In this document: positions 33,701 through 45,900 of the stretch, piece after piece
Position numbering within the stretch: the first letter of the stretch is position 1
How the letters are laid out: the number at the start of each line of letters is the position of its first letter
DNA from: Galeopsis tetrahit
Taxonomy: Eukaryota > Streptophyta > Magnoliopsida > Lamiales > Lamiaceae
Direction: 5' to 3'
Length of the DNA stretch: 64,000 nucleotides
NCBI GenBank assembly: GCA_963675135.1
Contig: OY776120.1
Location: forward strand, 57,842,063 to 57,906,062
The notes under the pieces: generated by a model
Told to the model about the DNA's origin: nothing
Database searches by the model: none
The model's input: only the letters and a program-made list of their open reading frames with translations
Position numbers and translations under genes: made by a program

Positions 33701-35656
33701 AGAACCTCCACCATATGTAACACTACCACTGTTCAAGGTCACATAATCAGATAAGAAATCAATACGACCTGTCATATGTCTAGAACAACCACTATCAAAG
33801 TACCATAATTCAGGTAGACATGCTTTTAAGGAGGTATGAACAACATTACAGGTAGCTTTTGGTTTCCATGCAGATTTCAAAAACTGTTTACCAGGATGTG
33901 ACAGTTTCTTATGCAGCATTTTCAAGTTTTTCTGTTCTTCAAACAACTTTATACAGTAAGGACGAATGTGACCAATTTTGAAACAGTAGTGACAGATATA
34001 CTTCCTTTTAATCTTGTGAGACTCTGTTTCTGCAGATGTTGCACCAGATGTGTCAACATTTGCCTTAACAAATTTCACAGGTTTTCTAAATTTATCAGAA
34101 ATAGAAGCAGTAGTACCATCATAACCTAAACCATGATTGTTAGACTTACCAGTAGCTATAGCATTATTTACCTCAGAAGCACTCTTGGAATATTTCTTGA
34201 AACATAAAGTAGAATTTATCAGTTTCTCCTTTAAGTTACAGATTTCCAGATCTCTTTTGGTAAGAATAACTTCTAGCTTGGTGATTGTGTCTGTCAGATC
34301 CTCATTCCTTTTATTCAGAGAATCAAGGGTGAGTTTCTGATTCTTCCAATCATCTAACAACTTTTGGTATTCATTGTCATCAGTCCTTTTTCCTGCATCA
34401 TCAACTAAACCATTAAAACAGTTCAAATCTGGGTGACTCTGTTCTGATGTTGTTGTAGATGTTGAAGCATCAGGTACAGCATCAGAATCTGTTTCATCCA
34501 GATCATCATCTGAGGAATCATTATAATCAATTCTGGTAAAATTAGAATATTCATTCTGATTTAATTCATCAAGATCATCATCAGAATCATCACTCAAGGT
34601 AGCACTAAAATTTAGTTTTTGCTTAAGTCTAGTATTGGCACATTCATTTGCATAATGGCCATAACCAGAACAAGCATTGCATTGAACTGATTTTCGAAAT
34701 TCAGGATCATACCTTGGTTTACCTTCACTCTTTGACAGTCTTGGTGTGAATTGACCTTTCCTCCTTTCTGGTTGAGGTGTTGATGTGTTGATTTGAATCT
34801 TAGGCTGAATATTTCTAGATTTGTTCACAGATTTCTTAAGAAACTTATTAAAGTGCTTAGTGAGTAAGGCAATGTTGTTAGGATTGTTGAGACATTCATC
34901 AAGCAATTCTTCATCAGAATCAACTTCAGTAATGATAGGTTGAATCTCAGAAATGTTTGATGTTTCTCCTTTAAAAACCACAACTTTCTTATCAGCATCA
35001 TTTTCATCAACTTGATTAGTGTTTATTTCATATGTTCTAAGAATACTCACTAACTCATTTTGACTTAATGTATCTGTATTTTTTGCCTCTTCAATAGCAC
35101 AAATTTTAGCATCAAATCATTTAGGAACAGATCTTAATATCTTATGAACTACTCTAACATTAGAAATAGGGTCACCAAGAGAATGTGATTCATTAATTAT
35201 CTCACTTAACCTTTCATTGTAGGATGAAATGGTTTCATCTTCCTTCATTCGGAGATTCTCAAACTTTATCCCCAACATTCGAAGCTTAGTCCTTCGAACA
35301 CTGTCTGAACCCTCACAATGCTCTTGCAACCTGTCCCATGCATCTTTAGAAGTAGAACAATTAGATATAATTTTAAACATTGAAACATCAACAAAAGTAA
35401 AAATAGCATTTAAAGCTTTAGAATTGTAGCTTGCTGTTGTTATTTCATCAGCCGTCCAATCAACTTCTCTTTTGAGTTGAACTTCACCATCTGCGTCTGC
35501 TGGTCTTTTTGGAGCTTCCCAGCCTGTAAGTACAGTCCTCCAAGCACGTTCATCAATTGACTTGATGTACATACGCATCTTAGGCTTCCAATAAGAATAA
35601 TTTGAACCATCTAAAACGGGTGGCCTAAGTGCAGTGGATATGTGATGTGTTTCCAT
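30707..35656 (-). pseudogene. Copia-2 gag-pol polyprotein with one gag nonsense codon
   Basis: Starts METHHISTALRPPVLDG (35656). The gag UBN2-type domain runs to RSVPK, where a TGA (about 35117; one change from CGA) interrupts an otherwise continuous frame to 30707. In the downstream 1,447-codon part: CCHC CNACSGYGHYANEC (124-137), a second knuckle CHYCFKIGHIRPYC (353-366), protease DSG (419-421), HHCC integrase head (H541..C578), DDE at D606, D669 and E705, RT YVDD (1135-1138), and RNase H D1299, E1340 and D1375. All catalytic residues are present. Products would normally form the virus-like particle, cleave, reverse-transcribe and integrate the element. Apart from the single stop the frame is intact. 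Confidence 0.9.
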
Positions 35657-35716
35657 TGCTAAACTAAACTAAAAACACACTTGACCAAAGATCTAACCTA
35701 GTGTCGTCAGGTATCA

Positions 35717-35728
35717 GCTCTAATACCA
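35717..35728 (-). other. Copia-2 primer-binding site
   Basis: On the minus strand TGGTATTAGAGC, 11 of 12 to the initiator tRNA-Met PBS, two bases inside the 5' LTR. Confidence 0.8.
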
Positions 35729-36259
35729 ACTGAAAGTGTGTGGTGTGGGGTGTATAGAAGTGTTTAAGTATAAGTAGATAAATGTTGCACAGAATGTTGA
35801 GACAAATAGTGCAACACTGACTCTAACAGAATATCAGAAATTAAGATACACAGCGGAAGACTTGAAACACTAAAAACAAACGAGACACAATGGAAATACT
35901 TTTAACATAGATTTTATAAATAAAAATCTATGTCTGCCTTATGGCGTAAAATCAATACTTATCTTCAAGTACAAATGTTGTGTGAAATGTTACAACAATA
36001 ACTTTCACAACGAAACTATAAACGAGGCAGGTGCCAAGTCTAGAAAACGAACTAAGTGTATAAATTATACACTGTCGAAATGCCTAGTCTATCTAATGAT
36101 TACACTCTCAATAGATAAGAAGACACACAGTCATACGGGTGGTATACAACGTATGAACTAAAATGTAGAACTATTGGCCACAATTTCCTAACAGGGATGA
36201 ACGCTCGGTCTAGGATATTGATCGAATAGAGCACACTGAATTATGAAGCCTTCAATGGG

Positions 36260-36267
36260 TATTTATA
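36260..36267 (-). promoter_or_regulatory. TATA box of the Copia-2 5' LTR
   Basis: Minus-strand CTATAAATACCC, a textbook plant TATA box, about 320 bp into the LTR; the same sequence is in the 3' LTR. Transcription would run leftwards into gag. Confidence 0.7.
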
Positions 36268-36282
36268 GATGTGGGATACGAA

Positions 36283-36463
36283 TTCTAGAGGCTTCCACAT
36301 TGAGGTCCTATTTTTTAGGAAACTCAACTTCCACAACTTCCATGATCTTTCTAGATCCTTCTAGCCTGCTCCAGGTCGTTCCAAATGCATCTAGGCTGTT
36401 CTAGCATGTTCTCCAATGTTCTGGAATCTTCCAGGTTCCAGATCCTTGTAGAAGCTTCTAGAT
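36283..36463. promoter_or_regulatory. cluster of heat-shock-element-like repeats in Copia-2 U3
   Basis: The heat-shock element is alternating nGAAn/nTTCn. Seen here: TTCTGGAATCTTC (36419-36431), a perfect three-unit site. Three near-perfect trimers with one mismatch: TTCTAGAGGCTTC (36283-36295, just upstream of the TATA box), TTCTAGATCCTTC (about 36350-36362) and GAAGCTTCTAGAT (36451-36463). Many extra TTCTAG/TTCCA half sites lie between. Similar clustered sites drive the heat-activated copia element ONSEN of Arabidopsis. Heat induction here is a prediction. Confidence 0.55.
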
Positions 36464-36585
36464 CCTGCCAGAAATGCGACAACATTTAATGTAGCATTTC
36501 AGAAAAGACTTAGAAAAAATCTCGGAAGGTCAAATTAAGATGTTGTTGATAATGTTAAGGCATTTAAGAATTAACAACATCTACA

Positions 36586-38344
36586 TTATTCATCTAGATC
36601 TGCCAAGAGAAAGGTCCAACCCCTGTCCTTTTCACTACACAGTGAACTCCAAGAATCAATCCACACAAAATGAAAAACAACTCTATTTTCTCCCCTTTTT
36701 CCTACCTCTTGATCGACTTCTTTCTAAAACAACAGGAAGCAAGTTGATTATTCTACCTCTATAGCAGCCTTCGAGAGCCGGGAACACATCCGAAATGATT
36801 TCGATTCTTTTCTTCGAAGAACAGTCCATATGATTCAAGAGGAATGAAGAACACCACACCTTTTTCTTCTTTGCTGCTGTCTTTTATTTCAAAAATCGTA
36901 TTTGATAACTATTTCTTCAAAAATCTTGCAACAATCATGAAGAACTCGAGCCAACTTCATCCTTGATCGATCCTCCAGGTTCCCTCACGAATTCGAATCC
37001 ATATCTTAGCCTGAATCGGGAGAACTACACAGGTTTTAACACACAAACATTTATATGCTATTTGCGTAAATTTCGATTTTCGTTTATGATTTTCGGTACT
37101 CGAATCTTGTGGAAATTGTGATATATATGTTTTATAACAAGCATGTTATATGTTAGGTATGTTTTATTGGTTGAAAACGTGAGTTAAGTGTATAAAATGA
37201 TTTTTGGAAGTTTACAATACAAGCTGGAATTTTGTGTTGACTACAGTGACTTTGGGAGTCCATATCTTTCAATAGAAAAATGATTTTGACTCAAAACCAA
37301 ATAGGTTATGAACTCCATATGGTAGAGTGTTTGAATATAAAAGATGACACAAATTGATCGAGTATATTGAGAGTTATTCAATTTTTAATATGGGGCAGTG
37401 AGCTGGGAAATCTAGGAAAACAGAGCATTTCGTTTCAGGTACAATACTTCGGAGTCCTTTTTACTCAATATCGGGACGCGTTTTTTACAAACAAATTTAT
37501 TGCCAGTAAACTTAACATCATGTAGTTTAATTACCTTGGAGAAAAATGTTAATTGGGTTATCCGTTTGACGGGAATAAAATCACGAACATAGGAGAAAAT
37601 TCAGTTATTCTATGTTTTATAACTAGCTAGCAAGGACCAGTTTTGAAATATGCATAAATACACCTTCTGTTTAATTGTCGTACATTTAAACATAATTCTT
37701 TTGTCATTCTAATGCATGTTAAGGTTTTTTCAGTAGTTGCAATATTTTCATAAGTGGTTAGGACTGAAATTGATAAAAAGTGTTGCTTTTTGAATGATTG
37801 AAGTTTAATGATCTTATTTTATATGTTGCTTCTTCTAAAATTATTAAGTGAAGTGTGTGTTTAAAGTACAATTGATCAATTGTTCCATTAATTATTATTA
37901 GTTGTTAAAGCACATCAATTGATACATGTTAAAATGTGCTTGGTTAATTTATTGTTTCGATATTACTTTTCGTGTAATTGTGAGTTATTCATGAAGGAAA
38001 ATTGTTATGTAATTTTAAGAACAAAGAGTCCTTATAATGAATAAATATTCAAGAAAACGTGCTAGGCGAAGTGCGGCCTAATCGGAGCTCGGACGGTCCC
38101 TGCGTTACGCTTGCTAAAATTATTCAAGAAGTTTGTAGCTTTTCTTAAAAGTTAAAGAGGTGGGTGTCACTATTGTATTGCCGATGTAAATGTTATATGG
38201 ACTGTTGGTGTATTCTAAATTGAACTAAACAAACATCGACATATAACTAAGAATACAAGAATAAATTATGATGCACTTATTTTATGATATTATGATATGT
38301 GATATATGAATTTCGATTTCACAAAGGAGGTGGGAAGTGTTTAT
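36586..38344. other. solo-LTR sequence right of Copia-2
   Basis: Non-coding, AT-rich; continues the LTR interrupted at 26012. No ORF of note. Confidence 0.5.
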
Positions 38345-38740
38345 GGGGATTGCACGTGGTAAGTCGTTGCCAGTGTGGTCCCACTATGATAAAAGACTTC
38401 GATAGTCAACAGACTTTTGTAGTCAATGGAGATGATGGGGATTGCACGTGGTAAGTCGTTGCCAGTGTGGTCCCAATATGATAAAAGACTTTCGTAGTCA
38501 ACAGACTTTTGTAGTCAAGATATGTGATGGGGATTGCACGTAGTAAGTTGTTGCTAGTGTTGTCCCCCTTATGATAAAGGAGATGAGATGATGGGGATTG
38601 CACGTAGTAAGTTGTTGCTAGTATTGTCCCCCCTATGATAAAGGAGATGAGAATATGATTGTGATATAAAAGGAGATGACGGGGATTGCACGTGATAAGT
38701 CGTTATCAGTGTCGTCCCACTATGATGAAGGAAATGATAA
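38345..38740. repeat. five-unit tandem repeat inside the solo LTR
   Basis: Units begin GGGGATTGCACGTGGTAAGT at 38345, 38437, 38529, 38593 and 38681. Spacing falls into about 91-bp and 64-88-bp classes. Units 1, 2 and 5 contain CACGTG (units 1-2) or the close CACGTGA form; units 3-4 share CACGTAGTAAGTTGTTGC. Unit length and sequence vary, so this is not a CRISPR-type array. Confidence 0.7.
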
Positions 38741-39323
38741 GGATTATTATCAATGATATAAATGTAAATGCAATATGAATGAGGATTATTTACGATAAAA
38801 TAATAATAATTATTATTTCGGCGTACTGCCAATCTGTATAGCAGCGTACAAGAATATCCACTGAGATTTTTATCTCACACCCCAAAATTAATATTTTTCA
38901 GGTTATGATCGAGAGGGGCCGGCGTTGCAGCAGGGATGACATAGAGTTTCCTCATATTAAGATGTTATAATATATCTATTTGAGACTGGTGATAATAAAT
39001 TAAATGTCTTATGAAAGACGCGTTTTATTCTTATGTCGAGTGACAAACTTTCCTAAAAGTTACTCGACGATCATTATGTAAGGTATCTTCAAACCAAATA
39101 CTACTTATCATGTTCTAAATTTTTAAATAAATGGGCCCACACTGCTTCTATTGCAATTTATGACTATCTTTAAATTATTTCCGGTGCAAAACTCTTATCG
39201 ATTCACTCGTGTTATTATATATTTTAAAGAAATTTTTAGGTTCAATTTTCTAGTCACTAAGTGGCGACTCGAATTTAGAGTGTTTGAGCCTCAAAGGCTG
39301 CATTCCGGATTCGGGGCGTTACA

Positions 39324-41429
39324 TTTGTCCTCCAGAGAATAAGGTGCCTACAACATATCATCAAAGCAAGCAAATGATGAAAAATATGGGATTGCCTGTC
39401 GAGAAGATTGATTGTTGTGTAAACGGTTGCATGTTATATTGGGGTGATGAAGATAACAAACTGAACATGTGTAGAATGTGTGGTCATCCTCGGTACAAAG
39501 AGCCACGTCGGAAGTGGCCCGCTGGTAAATTGAAGTCGTCGAAGAAGAAAGTGGCACACAAGAAGATGTATTATCTTCCAATCATTCCTCGTTTAATGAG
39601 CTTGTATCAATCTACTGCCACAGCACAACACATGACGTGGCATGCAACATATTCTTCCTCGACCGAGTCTAGGGAGATGCGACATCCGGCGGACTCGGAG
39701 GCCTGGAAACACCTTGACAACATGTATCCCGATTTTTATTTTGAACCGAGAAATGTGAGGTTAGGTTTGTGTACTGATGGTTTTGCACCATTTGGGAGCT
39801 TTGGAAAGTAGTATTCGTTGTGGCCGGTGATACTGACTCCGTATAATCTTCCTCCATGGATGTGTTTGAAACCTCAAACAATGTTTCTGATTGTATTGGT
39901 GCCCGGTCCGTCGAATCCAAATGATAAACTTGATGTTTATCTCCAGCCTCTTATAAAAGACTTGATTTTTTTATGGGAAAGTGGTGTCCAAACGTATGAT
40001 GTGTTCAGAAAACAGAATTTCACGATGCGTGTTGCTGTATTGTGGACCATTAGTGACTTTCCTGCATATTCAATGTTGTCTGGGTGGAAAACGGCTGGGT
40101 TGCAAGCATGTCTGTATTGTATGGAGCATTCTGAAGCTTTCAGTCTTCAGAAGAGTAGGAAAGTTACATGGTTCGATAATCACCAAAAGTTCTTACCTCG
40201 AGATCATCCATTTAGAAGGAATAAGAACAACTTCTTGAAGAACAGAACAGTTACAAACTATCGATCGCCCCTTCGAAACGGTATTTTAATTATACAATTA
40301 TTTGATCTAATGTTCATCAGATTTTTTATTAATTTGTTCTAATGTTATTCATTCTGTCGTGTTACCGTACAGGACAAAGGTTGTTACATGAGATTCAGTG
40401 GACGGGTTTGAAAAAGTTTACAGAGGAAAATGCAGCTGAACACAATAGTCGAATCCCAAGTGGATGGAATAAAAGAAGTATTTTTTGGGATTTGCCATAC
40501 TGGAGTTCACTGTTGATCCGACACAATTTGGACGTGATACACATTGAGAAGAATGTGTTTGATAATGTGTTCCACACAAAGATGAACACAGAAGGCAATA
40601 CGAAAGACACTCCAAAGTTTCGGGAAGAGATGAACATTTATTGTCATCGTGAAGAGTTGAAAATGGATCCCAGTACAGGTAAATATCCAAAGGCTTGCTA
40701 CACACTGGATAAGCCACAGAAACAACAACTGTGTCGTTGGATTCACGAGTTGAACTTTCCGGACAACTACGTGTCAAACTTGAGTCGATGCGCAGACATA
40801 AACAGGGGTAAGGTTTCAGGGATGAAGAGTTACGATTGTCATGTTTTTATGCAGTGCTTGATACCGATTGCGTTCCGAGACGTTGTTCCTCTCAATGTGT
40901 GGAGGGCTATCACTGAATTAAGTCTTTTTTTTTTTTTTTAGAGATTTAACATCTTCAACGATCAAGATCGATGATATGATTCGTTTGGAGTAAGACATTC
41001 CATTGATTTTGTGTAAGTTGGAACAAATTTTTCCACCTAGCTTCTTCAACTCCATGGAACACTTACCCGTTCACTTAGCGTATGAAGCCAGGATTAGTGG
41101 TCCAGTGCAGTACATGTGGATGTACCCATTTGAAAGGTAAACTCTTACTTGCTTCATTTTTTATTATACATGCATGTTCACTTAATTAATATATATATAT
41201 ATATATATATATATCCACAACTTGAAACGCAATACTAAACAAAAGGCAAATGTGGAAACATCGATTGTTAATGCATATTTGAATGAAGAGGTTGACATGT
41301 TTTGTTCTTATTATTTTGAAGACCATGTCAACACTCGGTTGAGAAGTGAACCACGTAACTACGGTGGTAGAGGTATAGACAATATCGGTGAAGAGGTTGA
41401 TGGAATGTTGTCTATATTCAAGTCTAAGG
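39324..41429 (+). pseudogene. CACTA TNP2-type transposase, part 2 (catalytic core)
   Basis: The gene resumes at the right TTTGT: CPPENKVPTTYHQSKQMM, then GLPVEKIDCCVNGCMLYW, LGLCTDGFAPFG, a TAG at 39811 (one change from CAG), WPVILTPYNLPPWMC, VLVPGPSNPNDKLDVYLQPL, WTISDFPAYSMLSGWKTAG and DHPFRRNKNNFLKNRT. An intron 40281-40372 (GT..AG) joins to RLLHEIQW, IFWDLPYWSSLLIRHNLDV, HIEKNVFDNVF and SYDCHVFMQCLIPIAFRDVV. A T-run at 40924-40940 breaks the frame. Next come HLPVHLAYEARISGPVQYMW, an intron with an (AT)n tract (about 41192-41213), then DMFCSYYFEDHVNTRL up to FKSK, where Copia-3 (TSD TAAGG) interrupts. Strong match to Transposase_21 plus DUF4218-type sequence. Confidence 0.85.
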
Positions 41430-42728
41430 TGTAGGTCCCTAAGTTGAGTTAATATCGAGGGAAGCTAAAGAAAATGTCTAGAGGGGGGTGAATAGACTTT
41501 TCTAAAATCTTTCGATATATCAGAATTACAATGTGCGGAATACGAAATTATCAATGAGCCCAATTTAAAGTTTATACTCAACTTAATTCGAGAACTCTGT
41601 TTTATGTATACTCAGCTAGTCTAGTTCAGTTATGTAGTTCAATTAACTAAACAATTAATCAATTAAACAACAAACAAAACAGTAAAGTAAATCAAACACG
41701 AGATTTATAGTGGTTCGACAACTTGTCTACATCCACTCTCACAAACCCAGTTGTGATGTTTCCACTAAACTCTTCCAATCGAGTACAAGTGTATGTTCCT
41801 GTCTTTAAAGTCTCAAGAAGAAGACTTAGATCTTCAACAGACTATACCTCCAGATATGTCTTCGATCTAACTAGAAATTTTACAAGTATCTAGCACCTTG
41901 AAAAGTAACAAAAAAAAAACTAAAAACTTCTCTGATCTTCAGTAGTAGCCTTCTTGATTCTTCACTTGTCTTCTGGCTTCCATCTGAACTTCAATCAACT
42001 CTGAGAGTAAACTTCGAATATATCTTTACTTTGAGTATGTAGATTTTCAGCGTATCCGTTTTCTTTAAATGATTACCATCATGAAGTATTTATAAACTTC
42101 TGAAATCAAGAACGAATCAGTTGTAACCAACTTTTCTTGATAACTACCTTCAACTGAATCTTCTTATATCCATATACGCGTTTCTTGTTGTGAATTAGTT
42201 ATTCCATAACTAACTTCTATATCTTTTTCTTTTCACGCGTTTCTAACTTTCACGTTTACTTGTCTTGAGTAGACTTGTATGTACTTGTCTTGTCATGTAG
42301 TCCTTCTGTCTTGAGTAGTAGATTTCAACTCTTCTTGTCTGGTCTTCCTTGTTCAAACAGTAGACTATACTAAACCTATCAAGACTATTACATTACTTTA
42401 AGCTTTTATAATACAAACTTAGTCAACTTATAAACTATACAATAAAACTAATCTATTACATATAAAGAACATCATGAGCTCTATACAACATTTAAATAGC
42501 TCAGTAACAAACTTAAACAAATACTGTAAACACATATGAAGAACTTATAAACTGTACTTATCTTTTCATGTGAACTTATGTGAACTCTACTGGTCTTGTA
42601 CAAGATGACTTAACTCAACTAGACTAGATCAGTCAACACTTAGAAAATATTCATACTACTTTTGGCTTTATCAAAACTTCATCTTTTATTCATCATTTAG
42701 GACTTGTTCTAGGATTCATATCCCAACA
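41430..42728 (-). repeat. Copia-3 3' LTR
   Basis: 1,299 bp. Rich in TTGTCT/AGTAGACTTGT words. PPT next to it at 42729-42746 (minus-strand AAAAAGGGGGAAAT). Confidence 0.9.
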
Positions 42729-42926
42729 ATTTCCCCCTTTTTGATGAAGCCAAAACTACTAGAACCTTTTCTCATAAGTAGACTAGTTAAGTAGTTATCT
42801 TGTCTTAAACATCAAATAGTACTTATCTTTCATTCATTCAAAATAGATCAGTAGATTACACATACTTTGAATAACAAAAAAACTAAGTATCAGAGCAAAA
42901 AAAACTAATCTTCAAACAAACAAAAA

Positions 42927-45900
42927 CTAATCTGAAAGAGTACCTCCTTCTGGATTTGGAACGCAGAATGCATCAAGGAGTCTCTTGTGAATTAGACATA
43001 TATGGTCTTCATCTTCAATCTTCTCTTTATCTAGCAGCTCTTCTTCGAATTTCTTGATCTGATTAAGATCAACTCTTTTACCTGAGCTGGTCATGGGACA
43101 TTTCCATTCAGGAAATTTAGGAACAAGAATGTTGAAGTTAGCACTAGCCGAAATCCTCAAGATTAGGTGCCACAACTTCCTGTGTTGTCCTTCCATGAAC
43201 CTGTCAAATAACGAATACAGTTCATCTTGACTTTCAGCATCACCATACTTCCTTATTATCCAATGATCAAGTTCCCATTGACTCTTCACTTCAATCCATT
43301 CAGCTCTATGCTCATTATCTATGAAGTGATCAATGAACTTGTCTTCCATTTTGTCTTCATCAACTTTCAACTTCTGCAGCCTTTCAATATGCTTAGTAAT
43401 CTTCTTTTTGCTTGCATAATGAATCTCATCATCAGCAATTCTTTGTTTCTTCTCAACTGTAGCAGTAGCAGTAGGCTCTTCAATATCCAGCTTTCTCTTA
43501 ACTCGTCTGGTCTGAATCTCTGCTTCAGGAGACGCAACAGCTTTGCCTTTATCTAATCTCTTCTGCTTTTCTGTCTCAGCATGCTTTAGTTCTGCCTTCT
43601 TCACTAATCTGCCTCTTTTAGGCCTTCTTAGTTCTTCAATCGCAGTAGCAGCAGCTTTCATCTCCGGTTCAGCACTAGCAGCTTTCACAACTTCATCTTC
43701 AACTCTACTTGTCTCTTCCCCCTTTTTGGCTTCATCACTTGCCTTAAGAGTGAAAAGAGAAGTAAAGCGAGTCATCTCTTCTTTCAAAGCTTCCTTCATG
43801 GCTTCAGCAGCTGACTCAATGTGCATCTGATGCGATTTCTCATGGCTCATCTTGTCTAATCTATCAGTAACCAGTTCCAACTTCCTTGTACATGAAACTA
43901 GTTCATCTTTTAAATGAGTAGCCGTCTGTCGAAGAAGAGTATTCTGTGTAGTTAACTCATTTAGAACATCCCGAGAACGCATCAATTGATCTTGTGCTTC
44001 CCGTCTCTGTTCATCAGCAATAGCAACTTTAACTCTGTAAAGTCTCTCCATTTTGCTTGACTCTTCAGCTAGTGATCGAGCAAACGAGATTGACCTCTTT
44101 TCTGAAAAATCAACTTGTTTCTTCAGAAAGTCTTCAAATTGAGCAAACATCTCTTCTCGGAAAGTTGAGTCCATCTTGTTGACCTCACCAACAAATAAGT
44201 CTCTGGATTTGTCAACAAGTGACTGATTCTGTTCAACTAGCACATCCTTCATCTTCAAGTTTAAGAACTTGTCTATGGCAGTATGAACAACATTTCCTAG
44301 ATCCGTCTTTAAATCATCCAGAAACCTTTCTGGAACAACTTGAGTAGAACTGGGAGTTCCAACAACTTCATCATCAAAGGTTTTGATCTCATCCTCATCA
44401 AACATCTCAGCATCCAAGAACTCATCATCTTCTTTACCAAGCATGAGTGAGTCGACTTCATCTTCATCACTTTCAACAATTTCTTCCAATTGTTCTGAAG
44501 TCTGTACTGCTATCTCAGCTACGTCCGGCTTGAACTCGTCTTCCACCAGATCATTCTGGGTTCCGACGTCAAATGTGAACACATCCTCAATGACACCATC
44601 CGGAATATTCAGCAACCTTTTGACCAAATCAACCAAGGCTTTGCGAGGGAATAGCTCGGAGTGATCCTTAACTCCACTATTTTCTTTCTGTTCCATCTCC
44701 CAATCCATAAAGTTGGAGATTCCGCCCTTGCCTTGAATGACTTCAAAAAGATCATCCGTAGAAGACTTCTTCAACGCGAACCATGTGCAAATCCTGACTA
44801 GCTTCTCAAACTGTTCAGAAGCTGTGTCGATGTCAAGAGTTGAGAGCGTCTTCTGCAGATTTCTTGAAACTCGAGCACGAATCCTCTTCTCTCGTAGACA
44901 CATTGGATAATATACCAGGGATTCAAATCTAACAGCAGACGGGTCTTGAGTAGATGGGGTCTCTAACTCAGCTGTTGCAGTGGCAACTGGTGTCTTGTCT
45001 GAAGTAGATGGGTTGGAGAGTTCACCATATTCTGGTGAGGGAGAGGGAGTAAAGGCAGTGGTTTCTATGGGCTTTGATGTGGCTAGGTCAGGTATGACAA
45101 CTGTAGGAGTATCAGTTGTATCTTGTCTGGGAGTGATTTGGGGATGACTGGCTCTAAGCGGTAATGCCGCCAGTACATGTGAGGTTGAGGATAAAGGACG
45201 AGGCCTAGATCGATGTGATCTAGCCTTGGTTCGAACAGTAGAGAGAGAGAGAGAGAAGGAATTGACAAGGTTTGTGAAGAAGTACCAACCTGGTGACTCG
45301 TCTCTTCTAGTGGAGGTGGGGTTCCAACTCTCACAAGAGTATACCTCTCAGGAACTTGGTCACTCGACTCCTTCTCGTGTAGCGACTCTTCATCTGATTG
45401 AGTCTTCTCAGAGTCGTCTGCACTGGACTCTGCTTCCTCAGACCCAGCTTGTGAAGAACTCTCTGAATCCGCGTACGGCAACACTTCAGATTCATCAAAT
45501 TGAACGTGCCTAGGAGCATCTGGCCTTACAGCAGCTTGCTTCTTCAGTGCCTCTTTCTTTAAATAGAACGTAAGAGGATGAAATGGCTTTCCCTTGCTCC
45601 AAGTAGTCTTGTTGGGCATCAAAAGTGGGAGTAAGATGCTCAGCTTGTTACCATATCCAACTGCTTGAGATACTACCCAATTCCGAGTATCAATATCCAC
45701 CCTAACACTTCTTTCGAAGTGCATCATCCTGTCAGCTATCAACTTAAACCAATTACCCTCAGTAATTCCATCATAGATAGCTGCCATAATCCTTGTTTTG
45801 ACTTGGGTAACTGAGTCATGAGACCCAGTGGCACATAGAAGCATCTTGCTTGCTATGTCCAGTAGAGTGCGATACTTTTCCAGTAGTTCACCCTTCTTGG

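Larger units (their letters stand above)
26013..36585 (-). mobile_element. Copia-2: young Sirevirus-like copia element with third ORF, TSD TTATT
   Basis: 855-bp LTRs at both ends (TGAAAGTGTG to AACATCTACA), flanked by TTATT (26008-26012) and TTATT (36586-36590). Minus-strand order: 5' LTR, PBS, gag-pol, about 0.9 kb spacer, ORF3, PPT (AATTGGGGGAGAT, 26868-26880), 3' LTR. By eye the LTRs differ at only about two positions, so insertion is recent. The large gag-pol, the extra ORF after pol and the tRNA-Met PBS suggest the Sirevirus lineage. One stop in gag and a stop plus a frameshift in ORF3 disable this copy. Confidence 0.9.
35731..36585 (-). repeat. Copia-2 5' LTR
   Basis: 855 bp, with U3 at the right (36585 side) and R/U5 at the left. 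Contains the TATA box and heat-shock-like elements listed separately. Confidence 0.9.
25176..39323. mobile_element. solo LTR (about 3.6 kb net) with TSD TTTGT, host of Copia-2
   Basis: Begins TGTAACACCCCGTCCC and ends ATTCGGGGCGTTACA. The flanks are TTTGT (25171-25175) and TTTGT (39324-39328). TG..CA ends with the extended TGTAAC/GTTACA inversion and a 5-bp duplication identify an LTR. With Copia-2 removed, 3,575 bp of non-coding sequence remains, with no gag-pol and no internal LTR boundary, so I read it as a solo LTR. Its length and TGTAACACCCCG start suit a long-LTR Ty3/gypsy lineage (Tekay/Del-like; inference). It lies inside the TNP2 transposase gene. Confidence 0.75.

Noticed and set aside
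38345..38740. CRISPR-like array
   Set aside because: Eukaryotic LTR context, unequal unit lengths, and spacers that are themselves repeated.
41192..41213. (AT)n tract as a regulatory element
   Set aside because: A plain microsatellite inside a transposase intron.
43227..45513. Plus-strand ORFs opposite Copia-3 ORF3
   Set aside because: Antisense shadows of the ORF3 coding frame.
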